From Atopsyche davidsoni (taxonomy: Eukaryota; Arthropoda; Insecta; Trichoptera; Hydrobiosidae), in NCBI GenBank assembly GCA_022113835.1, contig JAILWY010000002.1, positions 10,456,501 to 10,520,500 on the forward strand: 64,000 bases of DNA. The letters run 5' to 3'. Positions 35,001-45,318 of the stretch are shown here, piece after piece. The stretch's first letter is position 1, and the number at the start of each line of letters is the position of its first letter. The notes beneath the pieces were generated by a model. It searched no databases, was not told the origin of the DNA, and saw only the letters and a list, made by a program, of their open reading frames with translations. The position numbers and the translations under genes were made by a program.

Positions 35001-38000
35001 ATCGGTCGCGAGTCGTGTAGCCGGCTCTTCCTTGCGATTGTCCGGGCATTTAAATCGATCCCAAGGAGAGACACTGCGAAACGATCAATTTTAAACTTTC
35101 ATTTTTCAGCCTGATAGCGATTGACGATGGCCCGCGCGCGCAAACTCACACCCACACCGCGACACGCGCAATTTCAATACAAACAACATATTCTACGATT
35201 GCTTACCGACTTGTTTGTATATCGTATTCTCACGTGTCGGATTTCATCATCATCAGTCGATCTCGGAGTGCCGCGGTTCGAGCATCGTCGGATCGCGTCG
35301 CGTTGCATCGCGAGTCGCCGCTCGAGATAAGCCCGCATGGAGCTTCAATACGGGATCGTTTTGTCGGAACGAATACGCGGTTTGTATTCGCAGAGGCCGT
35401 TTCGTGTCGCCGTCCGAAGCGAACGAAACCGAAGCCCTCGACAACAACCCGCAGCGACCGATAGCGTCCCCTCATTTTGGGTGTTTTCAAAATAGGACGC
35501 TACCGGCAAGGCGATAAACTTTTTTCGCGCAACAAAGAAAAATAATTAAATTTACAATAGTTAAGGCTGTTCCTCGGTCCTGGCGCAGGTCGGGGGCTCG
35601 CGGGTGGGTCGCGTGCATTGTATAAAAAAATATTATATTATATATAAAATATATTCAAATAGACTCTCGAGCGGAACACTGCGGAGCAAAAATTAAATTG
35701 CTGTTTAATTTCGTGTTATTCTGACAATTTTATTTAGCGCCCATTGCGGCGGTGAAGAGATAATGGAGGCGCCGTTAATAAAGCCATTCGGGCGAGTAAT
35801 GGCCGGCGCGCCCACCTGTTGAGCGGCCGCCGCACTTTTTCTCCGTCCCCCTTCGCTCTCAAATTTCTTCTCGTCGATAAAAACAATATTGCAGAGCGAC
35901 GCGGAAAACTCCCGAGCGGCGCGCTTCAAAAATACCATCGTTGTATATTACGCGCGGAATACAATAATCGTGTGACGTTTTGTGCCCAGCGTCGTGTTGC
36001 AACTTTGTGTGAACGCCGAAACGTGCGATTTTGTTTTGTGTGGTATTAAATTACATTGTCGAAGTATATATTTTTTGAATGTACAAATTCGCACTAAAAT
36101 CGGTTAGTTAAAAATAATAAACAAAAAAGTAGGTTTATTTTTATGTATGCGTTAAAATACATTGCAAGGAAAGAAGAATAAATAGTTTTGATACATCAAT
36201 AATAATTATTATATTGAAAATCAATGATGTGCACCGTTGTAAAAAACATAAAAAGACTACTACTACTAGACTATTAAAACAAAAAAAAACTCATTATATT
36301 TATAATAGTTTACCTTTGAAAGTTGTATATTGAACGCTTCCACAATGAAAAGTGATAGTATAAACCGAGTGTCTCCATCTTTAGGATTAATGTGATTTTA
36401 TTTCATTAATATTTATTTTTTCAATAACTTAATGTTTATTTTCTAATTTCCAGGGATACTGTATGCGCGATCGGCACGTCCAGTAAAGGCAAGCGTCCCC
36501 TGCGGGCTCTCAGCGCCAGTGATAAGATCGACGCCATCCAGCGTGTCAACGACGGAGAATCTAAGGCGTCCGTAGCGCGCGATATCGGCGTGCCCGAATC
36601 GACCCTCCGCGGGTGGTGCAAGAACGAAGATAAACTACGCTACATGTCTTCGCGACACTCCACGCCCGAAACCGACAAGTCCGAGGACGGGCTCTGCGAG
36701 GACAAGCGTGTCAAGTATGATCTCAGCGCTGCCGCCCTCAACTATTCTCAGAATGGAGGTCTTTCCAGCGCGTACGACATGGGTGCCGATCTTTCCATGC
36801 ACGGGGCCCCCGATCGCACCTGCCTGGACCTCTCCAGGGTCAAGAAAGAAGATTCAGATATGAAAGCTTCCGATATGATGCACGCAGACTTTTCCTCGTA
36901 CACTAGATCCACCTTAGATCTCAATAAAACAAAAAATGATCTAAATAAATACGCTTCCGACTTAGGAAGTAGCATGCTGCACAAAGATAGTAAACACAAG
37001 TTAGATTCCGGTGCTAGTATGTCGATGAGCGCCATCAGCCCCTTGTCAGGACTCAATCACCTATCCGGACTCTCTGGTCTCGGCCAGAGCCACCTGGGGC
37101 TCAGTTTCAATGAAATTGCGACAAATCTCAGCTTGATCGCTCAACTAAACCCTAGCTTGAGTGCCCTCACCAACAGCATAAACTCCAGTGCCAAGGCGTT
37201 GCGCTCCATCCGCTCGCCGAAACCTAGTCATAACTCCTCAGGTGGTACCGGACTCATGCCAGAAAAGCACAAGTCTAGCAAATCTCATCACCATTCCGAC
37301 CCTTACCACGAAAAAAGTAGAACGTCCCGATCTAGTCACAGCTCATACAAAGATACTCCTGTTGATGACACGCTGTGGTACTGGTTGAAGAAGCAGCAGG
37401 CCATGCTGAACATGACTGGTACTCCTTCGACTGTCAATCCTCTTTCCATGTCGCAGCACACCGTCCCCTCCAGTAGGAGCGGTAAGGACTCGCACAGCAC
37501 ACATTCCGCCAAAGCCACCGCAGCCCTTCCATCCATCGTACCTCCTATGGATGCTCTTAACAAAAACTCTTGGTTTTGGCAGTACTACAAGCAGTTCACT
37601 GGCAACCTGGGATTACCGGATGACAAAGCTAAAATTCCCCCTCAAGTGAAACAAGAATCTTATGAGAACATATTGTACTCTCATCTGATGAAGGAGAAAG
37701 CCGAACCGAGTCCTCCTAAGGAAGCAGCTATGGAAACAAATGCTCAACAAGAAAACTTACAAGACAAGGTAGAAGAATTCCCTGTAAAGGAATGCTACAC
37801 TCCGCCTCCGAGAGACAAAGTGGACAAGGAAAGCAGCAAGAACAGTACGAGGGCTAGGGCTGTTTTGGACAATCTGCTATTCAATAATAACAATAATGTT
37901 GCGGTAGTTGAAACAACCGATCTAGAGAACGGTGAAAAAGACTCAAATGCAGAGAATGTTTTCGGCTGTGAAGTGAATGAAGCTTTGGAACACGGGGAGA

Positions 38001-38152
38001 AGTTCCTGAAGTGGCTGGAGGCATGCCAAGAGCCTAGTGTAACTCGCATGCAAGTGCACCAGCTCAAGGGTATGCTCAGTAACATCAAGGCCAACGCCGA
38101 CAGGAGAAACCAAAACAGTAGTATAAAAGACAAAGTTAGTAGGCGTAAGTAG
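26051..38152 (+). CDS. dan: Distal antenna (pipsqueak-domain transcription factor)
   Basis: Two coding exons: 26051-26103 and 36454-38152, joined by a 10.35-kb intron (donor AAAG|GTGGGT, acceptor TTCTAATTTCCAG|G; the phases fit, giving Arg18). The product is 583 aa. Residues ~31-80 are the pipsqueak helix-turn-helix (KGKRPLRALSASDKIDAIQR, then SVARDIGVPESTLRGWCKNE), near-identical to the Dan/Danr family, which in Drosophila specifies antenna and eye identity in the nucleus. Downstream are a CLDLS motif (141-145), a possible docking site for CtBP, which is reported to complex with Dan; two SUMO-type sites, VKKE (147-150) and VKQE (416-419); a Ser/His-rich linker; and aromatic motifs WYW (326-328) and WFW (391-393). 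The second exon and domain are certain. The first exon (MPGAFGMMDQLPTTINQ) is inferred from splice phase, start codon and promoter context. Confidence 0.88.
28690..28935. promoter_or_regulatory. Candidate enhancer in dan intron
   Basis: This is the edge of a CpG island with a GATA site (CTTATCT, 28699-28705), a homeodomain core TTAATTA (28710-28716) five bases on, and an octamer ATGCAAAT (28925-28932). The cluster is suggestive only. Confidence 0.3.
29480..29610. promoter_or_regulatory. Candidate enhancer in dan intron
   Basis: Within 120 bp are TTTATGA (Hox/AbdB-like, 29490-29496), CACGTG (29520-29525), CACCTG (29551-29556) and CATATG (~29579), embedded in GC-rich DNA. The density of E-boxes is what marks it. 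Confidence 0.3.
33294..33806. mobile_element. piggyBac-like MITE
   Basis: A 513-bp element with TTAA on both sides (33290-33293 and 33807-33810) and inverted ends CACACTAAAGGCGGGGCGGG and, reversed on the right, CACACTATAGGCGGGTAACC. TTAA target duplications and CAC...GGCGG ends fit piggyBac-type elements. There is no transposase frame. A sub-terminal palindrome GGGTATTAATACCC lies near the left end (~33309-33322), and a pogo-like end is nested inside. Confidence 0.75.
33656..33750 (+). mobile_element. pogo-like end nested in the piggyBac MITE
   Basis: Starting after a TA (33654-33655), CAGTAAAACCTCGCTATAAC followed by repeated AACGGAC words is the typical left end of a pogo/Tigger element. 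No matching right end is found before the piggyBac boundary. It is followed by a hairpin of CGCGTAAAATT and AATTTTACGCG around CGCACGCG (33718-33752). Confidence 0.5.
34010..34120. mobile_element. Fold-back family F copy
   Basis: The left arm is GAGCCCGCTGCACCCGTCGC, then GACACAACTTACAATTGG and CCGACGGCGTCCTCTT; the right arm, AAAGGACGCTGTTGGTTTAA then TGCAAGTTGC, is cut short. It is diverged from the 14176 copy but has the same order of words. Confidence 0.5.
34987..35027. mobile_element. Fold-back family F, single right arm
   Basis: Contains GACCGATTGCAAATCGGTCG, CGAGTCGTGTAGCCGGCTC. Its own start is also a small palindrome (GACCGATTGCAAATCGGTC). A further partial copy is at ~35452-35512 (GCGACCGATAGCGTCCCC and AGGACGCTACCGG as short arms). 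Confidence 0.45.
35735..36010. promoter_or_regulatory. Candidate enhancer near the dan acceptor
   Basis: A GC-rich block with GATAAT (35759-35764), TTAATAAA (35775-35782), AGTAATGG, an E-box CACCTG (35813-35818) and a NotI site (35823-35830). It could also be an alternative promoter for a form starting near the large exon, but I find no start codon spliced in frame there. Confidence 0.3.
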
Positions 38153-40035
38153 GCATACTATTGTTACTGTGAAAATAATGTTACCAAATTTCGACATACA
38201 AAGACAACACTACAGGGAAAGTCAATTTTTGACAATGTGTAGATAGGTAGTTTAATTTAAATTTATGTCCGTATATGCCACTAGACCTGCTCAAGGCTAA
38301 CCGATTGCAGAGTAGCATTCTTCTTTGTTAGTTTTAAATAAATAATTAACATTTACCAGTTTGTGATTGAACATATCCAATTCATGAACTTCTCCTTTAT
38401 ATTTTGTCACGCATAGTTTATAATTTAAAGATGATATCCATTTGACATGATCATGTCCACATAATACTTTATATTCCAACAAAATAATCTGCACTACAAA
38501 TGTAATGTAATTTTTTCTACGGGTCTTTTCAATATAAAACTAAACTTGGATATTTCTTCTGTATTCTAATATTATCTTGTTTTACATTGTATCACTGCAG
38601 TTGGCACTTTACAGAGTACAACGGAACAGTACAAAAACATTGGTTGGTAGATTTTAATGGCTATTGATGAAAACGTTGATCATAAACTTTCTTACAAAAT
38701 ATTGTTCTGAAATATTTGTGCAAATAATTCCTACAAAATTTTTGTGAGAACGATTTCAACCATTTCATACTTTTCAATGTAAGACTTCAGTTTATGTATT
38801 ACTATCGATTCATCAGTCAAATTTTTTATAAAAAATAAAATTATTAAAAAAATTACATTATAATCTAAGTTTTATAACCACGACATCAGATTGGGTATTA
38901 TGTATAAAGGTGAGATATTGAGATTTCAGTGATCTGATTTTTTAATTTGTCAATTTTTATTTACACAAAGAAATATATTATATAAACGAAATTAATATGT
39001 ATTTATAGAATACTATATGCTCTCTATTTTGTAATGAATGCTCTCCAAATTAAATACCGCTTGAAATAAAAAAAATATTTTCTTATTTTCAACCATTTCA
39101 AAATTTCTTATACTGCGTGGCTTGTGAGTGTCACAACCACTTTGTAGGTATTGGCTATTAGATCTATGATGATATTCTTATGTTGGTATTTTAATGCGTT
39201 ACAGTTACACTTTACAATTCCTAAAGAAGCGTGACTGATGTAAACAAAATACCAATAGAAAAACATCACACACGGACCCACTTCCTGAGATCTACAGCAT
39301 AGCTTATGCTATTTCCAAAACTATTTCCTTGACTATTTATGAAGTATGAATGCGCCTATGAACTGTAAAAATTCATTGCAAGAATGAATACCCATAGATT
39401 AGCATGACCCATCCTTGTCCAGTTTATTTTTTTTATTTAACTGTACATCACCGTGATAAAGCTGCAATTCCATTTTTATTTAAGTGAATTGTACCGATGC
39501 AATGTGAATTTCAATTCCAAATGTTTGACTTTTGTTAGTAAGAGGGTATTTAATGGTGACCTATTGCGGGATGAACACTTGTTATTCCTTCCAAAGGTAG
39601 AGTTTGTATATCAAATTGATGTAAATTTATAGAAGTAAGATTTTAATTCCTAACAAATTATAGAAAACTATGTAAATTAGTTAATTGAACTACCTAAATT
39701 TAAAAGCAAATACGATTGCGGCGGATGATAGCTCCGGTGTTATCCTTACAGATTTATAGCCCGTGAGTTCCTCTTGCTACTTTCCTTGGAATAGAAGATG
39801 CCAAATTTACGTGGATATTATTACCATTATAGTATTTTATAGAATTGTGATCTCATGTTAGTTAAAATTTATAATGACAAAAGCTTATGTAATTAAATGA
39901 CTCAAATCTATTGTACCTTATTATTTTTCTAATATAAAATTGATTCAAAAGTTAACACAGTTTTTTATTTCGCCACACAAATCAGATAAAGCAAACTGTG
40001 AACACCAAGAGAAAGCAAAATTTGGATGGACTTAC
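38153..40035. other. dan 3' UTR and flank, antisense to DRC7-like gene
   Basis: AT-rich DNA. Possible dan polyadenylation signals (AATAAA) are at ~38338, ~38833 and ~39065. On the minus strand are exon-like stretches at 38357-38493 and 39108-39234, treated separately. No other gene is seen. Confidence 0.5.
38357..38493 (-). CDS. Exon-like segment, perhaps of the DRC7-like gene
   Basis: A 137-nt minus-strand segment bounded by a good acceptor (TTACATTTGTAG) and donor (GTAAAT) and fully open for 45 codons: QIILLEYKVLCGHDHVKW, then KLCVTKYKGEVHELDMFNHK. The K-x-V-x-K-YK-x5-E-x6-N-x2-L pattern faintly recalls the middle of DRC7 proteins (a GKKVIQYK-type segment), and it lies downstream of clear DRC7 exons on the same strand. 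The similarity is too weak to be sure; it could be a separate gene fragment or chance. Confidence 0.35.
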
Positions 40036-41305
40036 CAACAGCATCGGTTCACTGGAGACTTCGAAGTCAAGGTACTCGGACACGAAGGAAGCGCAGCCTT
40101 CCCATGTGTGCATCTCAGGGAAAGGTAACCAAGTGGGACGAATCGTTGTGCACACCATTTTCTACAAAATGAAAGCATAACTATTTCATCAACTATTCAT
40201 TGGAAAAAAAGCAGGTCCATAAATCGGCATTCTACTGACCAAAATTAGTTCTTCCAAAATTTGATTGCCAAGTTTCAAGTCAAATAAAATTTCTGGAGGT
40301 ACTAATTCTTTATTGGGAAAAATACAGTGTCCTTCATCATTTTATTCATTCCTCACCCTTATAACACACCGCTGACGAAGAAAGGTAAAACCATTAACCA
40401 TGAACAATTAAGAGAAAAGAATATGAATTGTATTAAAAATATTCAACAAGTATTGAGTTCAAGTATCCAGAGTGATCATTGAAATGGCTTGGGGTGGATT
40501 AATATGCAGTTGAAGTTGACACTTAGACATCTATGTCCATGAAATGTGGGTTTATTGAAGAGGCTGTTGACCTCATTCCTTGAGAGAGAATCAAAGGCTG
40601 CACTTGTAGCCTGGTTGGATAGAGTAAACGAGTGGAAGAAATGTGAGCATTAAAATTGTGTAAAATAATACTTCATACACACCCTGAGGATCACAAACCT
40701 CTAGACTCCACTATTCTTAAAGTACTGATCTTTAAATCTCATGATAGGTCTGGCTATAGGTACCTAAGTTCTCAATCTCCAAAATCCCCTTGAGGTCACT
40801 GTACATCACTCTTTTATTTAAACCTTTAAAATATATCTGAATAAGCAGTAATTTAAATAATAATAACCTGCAAACCACAGTCGTTAAAAGCTTGCAACAG
40901 AATTGGCCTTCTTTTTGGATACTTCCAACAAAACTGTTGCCTAAAATTTTCTGCATATGCTAGTACAATTTTTTCTTTTTCACTATTTTTGTAATAACTT
41001 TCTGGAAAACAACTCCGTGTCTCGAATTCAGGTTCAGTTATAACAGGCCAGCAGAGCGGAATTATACCCAACTCATAAATCACACGGTTCAATGTATCAA
41101 CAGTGATGGGGTCGGAGAAATTCTTTACGCCCAATATATGTGGTCTAGATTCAAATGAACTGAAAAAATTGTCACTAGAGGATCTTTCCTCATCTTCTGA
41201 CCTTTCTAAATCTTCAGGTTGAATTTCATTGTTTAACAAATCTTGAATATTGATTGTACTGTCAACTGGGTTAACTAAAGCCCTATTTTTTCTAGTGAAA
41301 GACAT
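40036..41305 (-). CDS. DRC7/lost boys-like, first two coding exons
   Basis: Exon 1 is 41305-40868 (146 codons, start MSFTRKNRALVNP, donor CAG|GTTATT) and exon 2 is 40161-40036 (42 codons, acceptor TTTTGTAG, donor GTAAGT); both are phase 0. The joined protein aligns with the N-terminal half of dynein regulatory complex subunit 7 (CCDC135/lobo): ESYYKNSEKEKIVLAYAENF, RQQFCWKYPKRRPILLQ, then KMVCTTIRPTWLPFPEMHTW and CASFVSEYLDFE. DRC7 is part of the nexin link of motile cilia and sperm flagella. A Ser/acidic stretch lies near residues 35-55. Family members are around 800-900 aa, but no convincing later exons follow before dan, so the gene is truncated, decayed, or continues beyond dan in a giant intron. 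It is head to head with the CHP1-type gene. Confidence 0.72.
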
Positions 41306-41952
41306 TTTTAACACTGTCACCTCTGACTATAACAATTGTTTTTCACAAGAAGATTCTTCAATTTTTGGTAACAATAATCATTACACAATATTTAACATTT
41401 TATACACTATGAATATACTAATGTTATATTTTATATGTAATCAATATGATTAGTTAATTATGAAAACTCACGAGAAACTGTCAAATTATCTATTTATTAT
41501 CACATATATCAATTTATGGAAAAACATTTTCTTGGAAACCATGGAAACCTATAGAAAACTGCATTTCAACTGTATCTGTTTTCTCGTTTGAACAAACATT
41601 CAACAGGAAATACGCAGGCAATTTTGGTTTACTAAGGCAGGACATACACGAGACGGTGAATTGCAAATAAAAATATAATTTTTCATGGTAAGGTTTTTTT
41701 CTTAAATATATAATTTTTTTATCACATTTTTTTATTTTATAATTTTATCAAACCGATATATTTTAAAATTAAAAATAAATTATCAACAACAGTCATGGAT
41801 AAGTACTTTTTTATTCTGGTAACACTATTATTATCTGACATTCTGACATTTAAGTTTTACTTCTGCGGCCTTGTGACATTTGTCAATTTGTCGCAGTTTT
41901 TTTTAAATTTAGTTGCTCTAAATTTCTGTTTGATAACAAATTTACATTCAAA
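41306..41952. promoter_or_regulatory. Divergent promoter region DRC7-like / CHP1
   Basis: Only 647 bp separate the two start codons, so the genes probably share a bidirectional promoter. At 41535-41548, GAAACCATGGAAAC resembles an RFX X-box with one good half-site (GGAAAC) and a degenerate partner, which would suit a ciliary gene. There is no clear TATA box. The rest is AT-rich. Confidence 0.4.
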
Positions 41953-44883
41953 ATGGGTAACAAATCGTCACTTCTTCTCCGCGAAGAAGAAATCGCCCAA
42001 ATTCAGGACGAAACTGGCTGTAAGTACATCATAACACTATGTCAAAGCGTAGACCATTAATTTTATTTGAGATTAGACCTTGATCTGTATCTCAATGAGT
42101 TTACATGAATATTCATCGGGTCTCATTCTCAAACACACTGACCATTGTATTTATATTATTGATGGTCAATTCGAGTGCTCCAATTCTAATGAGTTTAACA
42201 AAAAAAAATCAAGAGCTAGATGGTGATGTATGTTCGGTTCATTCAGCGTACTTCTGTAAATAACAGACTTAGTCATAATAAGTAGACTATAAATACATTT
42301 AACTCATCACAATTCCTTTTCTCGTAACTAGAGCTAGTATACAATATTATCTGAGGATTATAACCGAGGTCAGAATAACCTGAAATGGACATAAATGATA
42401 ATACATAGCATTGAGCTCTAAGTGTTGAGTTGAAATGCTTACCATTTACCCTCTATAAATAAAATATGCGATGTATACTATTGTGATGTAGCTTGTCACA
42501 CTGGACATAATTATATTTTTAACTCAATTTCGTATATTTCATGACTCATCACATACTTTACATGTATTTTCCTATTGTGATTAATTTGCATCACATTGAT
42601 GGTTGTAATAGAACATACATTATTGAATGCCTGTATTTGTCACTTTTTTATTCATTAAAAATATTACATGTTTAGCAAAGTTGTTAAAAATAGTAATCAT
42701 ATTAAATTTAACAATAAAATAAGTACTTTTTTTTCCTTTCCGTTCAGTTCCAACAGTCGTATGGTAAAGTACAATTTTTTTGTTGGTATTTTACTGTTGA
42801 GATATGACTAATACATATTTTAATGAGTTATTTAGTGGTTGATAGTAAAACATGAGCCTGCAAGTATAAGTGTAGTATTGAACATATTCTTATGGCTAAT
42901 AATATATATTGCTGAGTGTTGGATCTTTGCTGATTAGCCATGACCTTCTTCACTTAACGGTCAAGAATAAATGAACATTGAATTAGATTACTTTGATGAC
43001 TCTCTATAATAAGTGGACTAATTATGGCTAAAAGGGCCTGTCTGGTGACACCTGATACAATTATATTTATTTAATTTTCTTATTATTACAATTTTCAGTC
43101 ACACCTAATCAAATTGAACGATTGTACTCGCGCTTCACCTCCCTGGACCGCGGGGACTGCGGGACCCTCTCGCGGGAGGACTTCCTGCGAATTCCCGAGC
43201 TGGCTATAAATCCTCTGGGAGACCGCATAGTCCATGCCTTCTTTGCTGGCAGCCATGATGACCGCGTTAACTTCCTGCAGTTCATGCAAGTTCTTGCCCA
43301 CTTCAGACCCATCAAGAAGCACAAGGATAATAAACTCAACAGTCGGGAAGAGAAACTTAAATGTAAGCACAAACGTAGCTAAACTCCAGTACGGGCAATA
43401 GTTTCTTTATCATTTTTTAACCCTTACGACTTTGCGACCTTTTTAGTGGCAGTACTACTATACGCGTGGTAACAATAAATTATCACCTGTCAGCTGTCAT
43501 ATAAAGACTTTTATTGCTCTACGTCATCCAAACTGATATGTGCATTTTATTGTTTTCATTGTAGAATATAACAATCCTTCCATTATATTGTGTTGATTTA
43601 TAGTAAAAAATAAATTAAAAATTAAGTTACACATGAAGCAATTTAAAATAATCCTCAATTTTTTTGTTGATAAAAAAACAGATTCTTTCAATATTTAAAA
43701 TTCATCAGTGTTATTTTAAGCTTTATAAATATTAAAATGCAAAAGTTAAATTTGTTTTCATAGTGGGTTTTAAGTTTTTTTGTCTTGTCTGGATGACACT
43801 TTGATTTGTGTTATCCTCATTTTGTTTTTAAATACTGCGCCCATACTTTGCGTGTGTTAAGGCTAGTGTTTCACCGACTTATCTTGAATCAGTTTGCTAC
43901 TGCATAGTTAGCATTTAGTTTGTTTATTGCTGCATTAAAAAAAAAACAGTAAAGATTTACAATTAAAGGCTGGCATACTCAAACTAAAATTACTAATGAA
44001 GTAGCAACTTAAGCAAACGTATTATTATCTTATCTTTCTGGTTGCACAAATATAGCCAAAATATACTTTTAGATAGTAGATCGAGACACTTGAACATTTA
44101 TTTATATAGTTCTTCTTCATAATCAGTTCATTGATATTGTATAATTTAATTGTAATTGTATAATTGACCGTTCACTAGGGATCCAATGTCTCAATTTTAT
44201 CAGACCCAATCAAATAAATACCTGCACTTTTCAAAGTTGAAGTTGGTGCTCATGTAAGTTTGTAAAATACTTCCTTAGAGATATGACAATTGAGAAGGCT
44301 ATCTTGCTCATTCTCTGATAAAATTTCTATCATCATCCAGTATTTATTAAGATTCCATTTATTTATCTGCACTGGTCAGATACTTTCGTACCAGCTGAGC
44401 AGTAATTATTTCTCTTTATTGCATTTTCAGTTGCTTTTAAGATGTACGACCTTGACAACGATGACAGGATTTCAAGAGATGAGCTGCTGGCTATATTACA
44501 CATGATGGTTGGTGCGAATATCAGGTAAAATATAATTTTTTGAATACGAGAAAACAATACTCTCTTATCAATAGTTAATAATTTTTAAATTCTAAATGCT
44601 CACATTTAAGTTTGTTTAGATGTTCTATTAGCTGTAAGCAAATATTAATTAGAAAATATAATAACTTTAAAAAATGAAACTGGTTATTGTATGTTTTGCA
44701 TAACAATTCGATTCATTACATGAGTACTATTTTTTTAGTGAAGAGCAGCTTACAAGTATCGCCGAAAGAACAATCCTGGAGGCAGACACCAACAATGATC
44801 AAATGATCTCTTTTGAAGAGTTCTGTCATGCATTGGAGAGGACTGACGTTGAGCAAAAGATGTCCATCCGCTTCCTCAATTGA
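41953..44883 (+). CDS. Calcineurin B homologous protein 1 (CHP1/p22)
   Basis: Four coding exons: 41953-42019, 43099-43362, 44431-44524 and 44739-44883, with GT-AG borders and matching phases, giving 189 aa, close to vertebrate CHP1. The start MGNKSSLLLREEE carries an N-myristoylation glycine. EF-hands 1 and 2 are degenerate (loop 1 near D39-D50). EF-hand 3 (D117, D119, D121, E128; YDLDNDDRISRDEL) and EF-hand 4 (D158, N160, D162, E169; EADTNNDQMISFEEF) are canonical calcium binders, as in the family. The end QKMSIRFLN matches CHP1. The family binds and supports Na+/H+ exchangers at membranes and inhibits calcineurin; the Drosophila counterpart is elm. The start codon is chosen because the glycine-2 motif follows it. 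Confidence 0.93.
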
Positions 44884-45151
44884 CATCTGGGCCCTTGAAT
44901 AGCCACATGTGTTAAACACGCTTTGTTTGCACTCCTTGTTTATTTAACGTACGAACTATATAAAACGGATTCTTACCTAAAACACAACTAATCGTCTTCG
45001 GTTCAGCGAGAGTTACATCCAAGCTTAAAATGATGTATCAAAAACTAATAACTAATTCTTGATACAGTTGATTTGCTTTACCAATGCAACTTTCATCATT
45101 TTGTTTTTTTAACAATTTGTACTTACGTTTGTGATCAATATTTTATTTCAG

Positions 45152-45318
45152 TTCAAATAAGACCTGAACTGAACTTATCAAATCCCAACTCACACAGGCA
45201 CATTTCCAATGACAATACCATCACGTCACAGCCATACATTTTAGTGAAACCTTCAACATCAGTAACTAAAATCCTCATCAAACCGGTGATTTCAACAGCA
45301 CGTGTTTTGAGGTCTTAA
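45152..45318 (+). CDS. Orphan terminal-exon-like ORF after CHP1
   Basis: After a strong acceptor (AATATTTTATTTCAG) the frame stays open for 54 codons (QIRPELNLSNPNSHRHISND, then PYILVKPSTSVTKILIKPV) to a TAA that overlaps an AATAAA. As a phase-1 acceptor it could be joined to CHP1 exon 2 but not, in frame, to exon 3. I do not recognise the peptide. It may be an alternative 3' end of CHP1, a last exon of an unseen transcript, or chance. Confidence 0.3.

Larger units (their letters stand above)
26104..36453 (+). other. dan: dan intron 1, CpG islands and candidate enhancers
   Basis: GC islands lie at ~26105-27110, 28480-28800, 29400-29760, 30545-30690, 31140-31920, 32270-32790, 33000-33260, 34385-34560, 35265-35500 and 35735-36010, separated by AT-rich DNA. 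Transcription-factor-like words cluster in them (GATA, TAATTA, E-boxes, ATGCAAAT, CRE). The last ~400 bp before the acceptor are AT-rich. Open frames up to 247 codons overlap in the islands and are judged compositional. No exon between 26103 and 36454 could be supported. Confidence 0.6.

Noticed and set aside
42747..42762. Extra CHP1 exon TTCCAACAGTCGTATG with good splice borders
   Set aside because: It is 16 nt and would shift the frame into a stop soon after exon 2 begins. The direct exon 1 to exon 2 join gives the expected family sequence (ETGFTPNQIERLYSRF).
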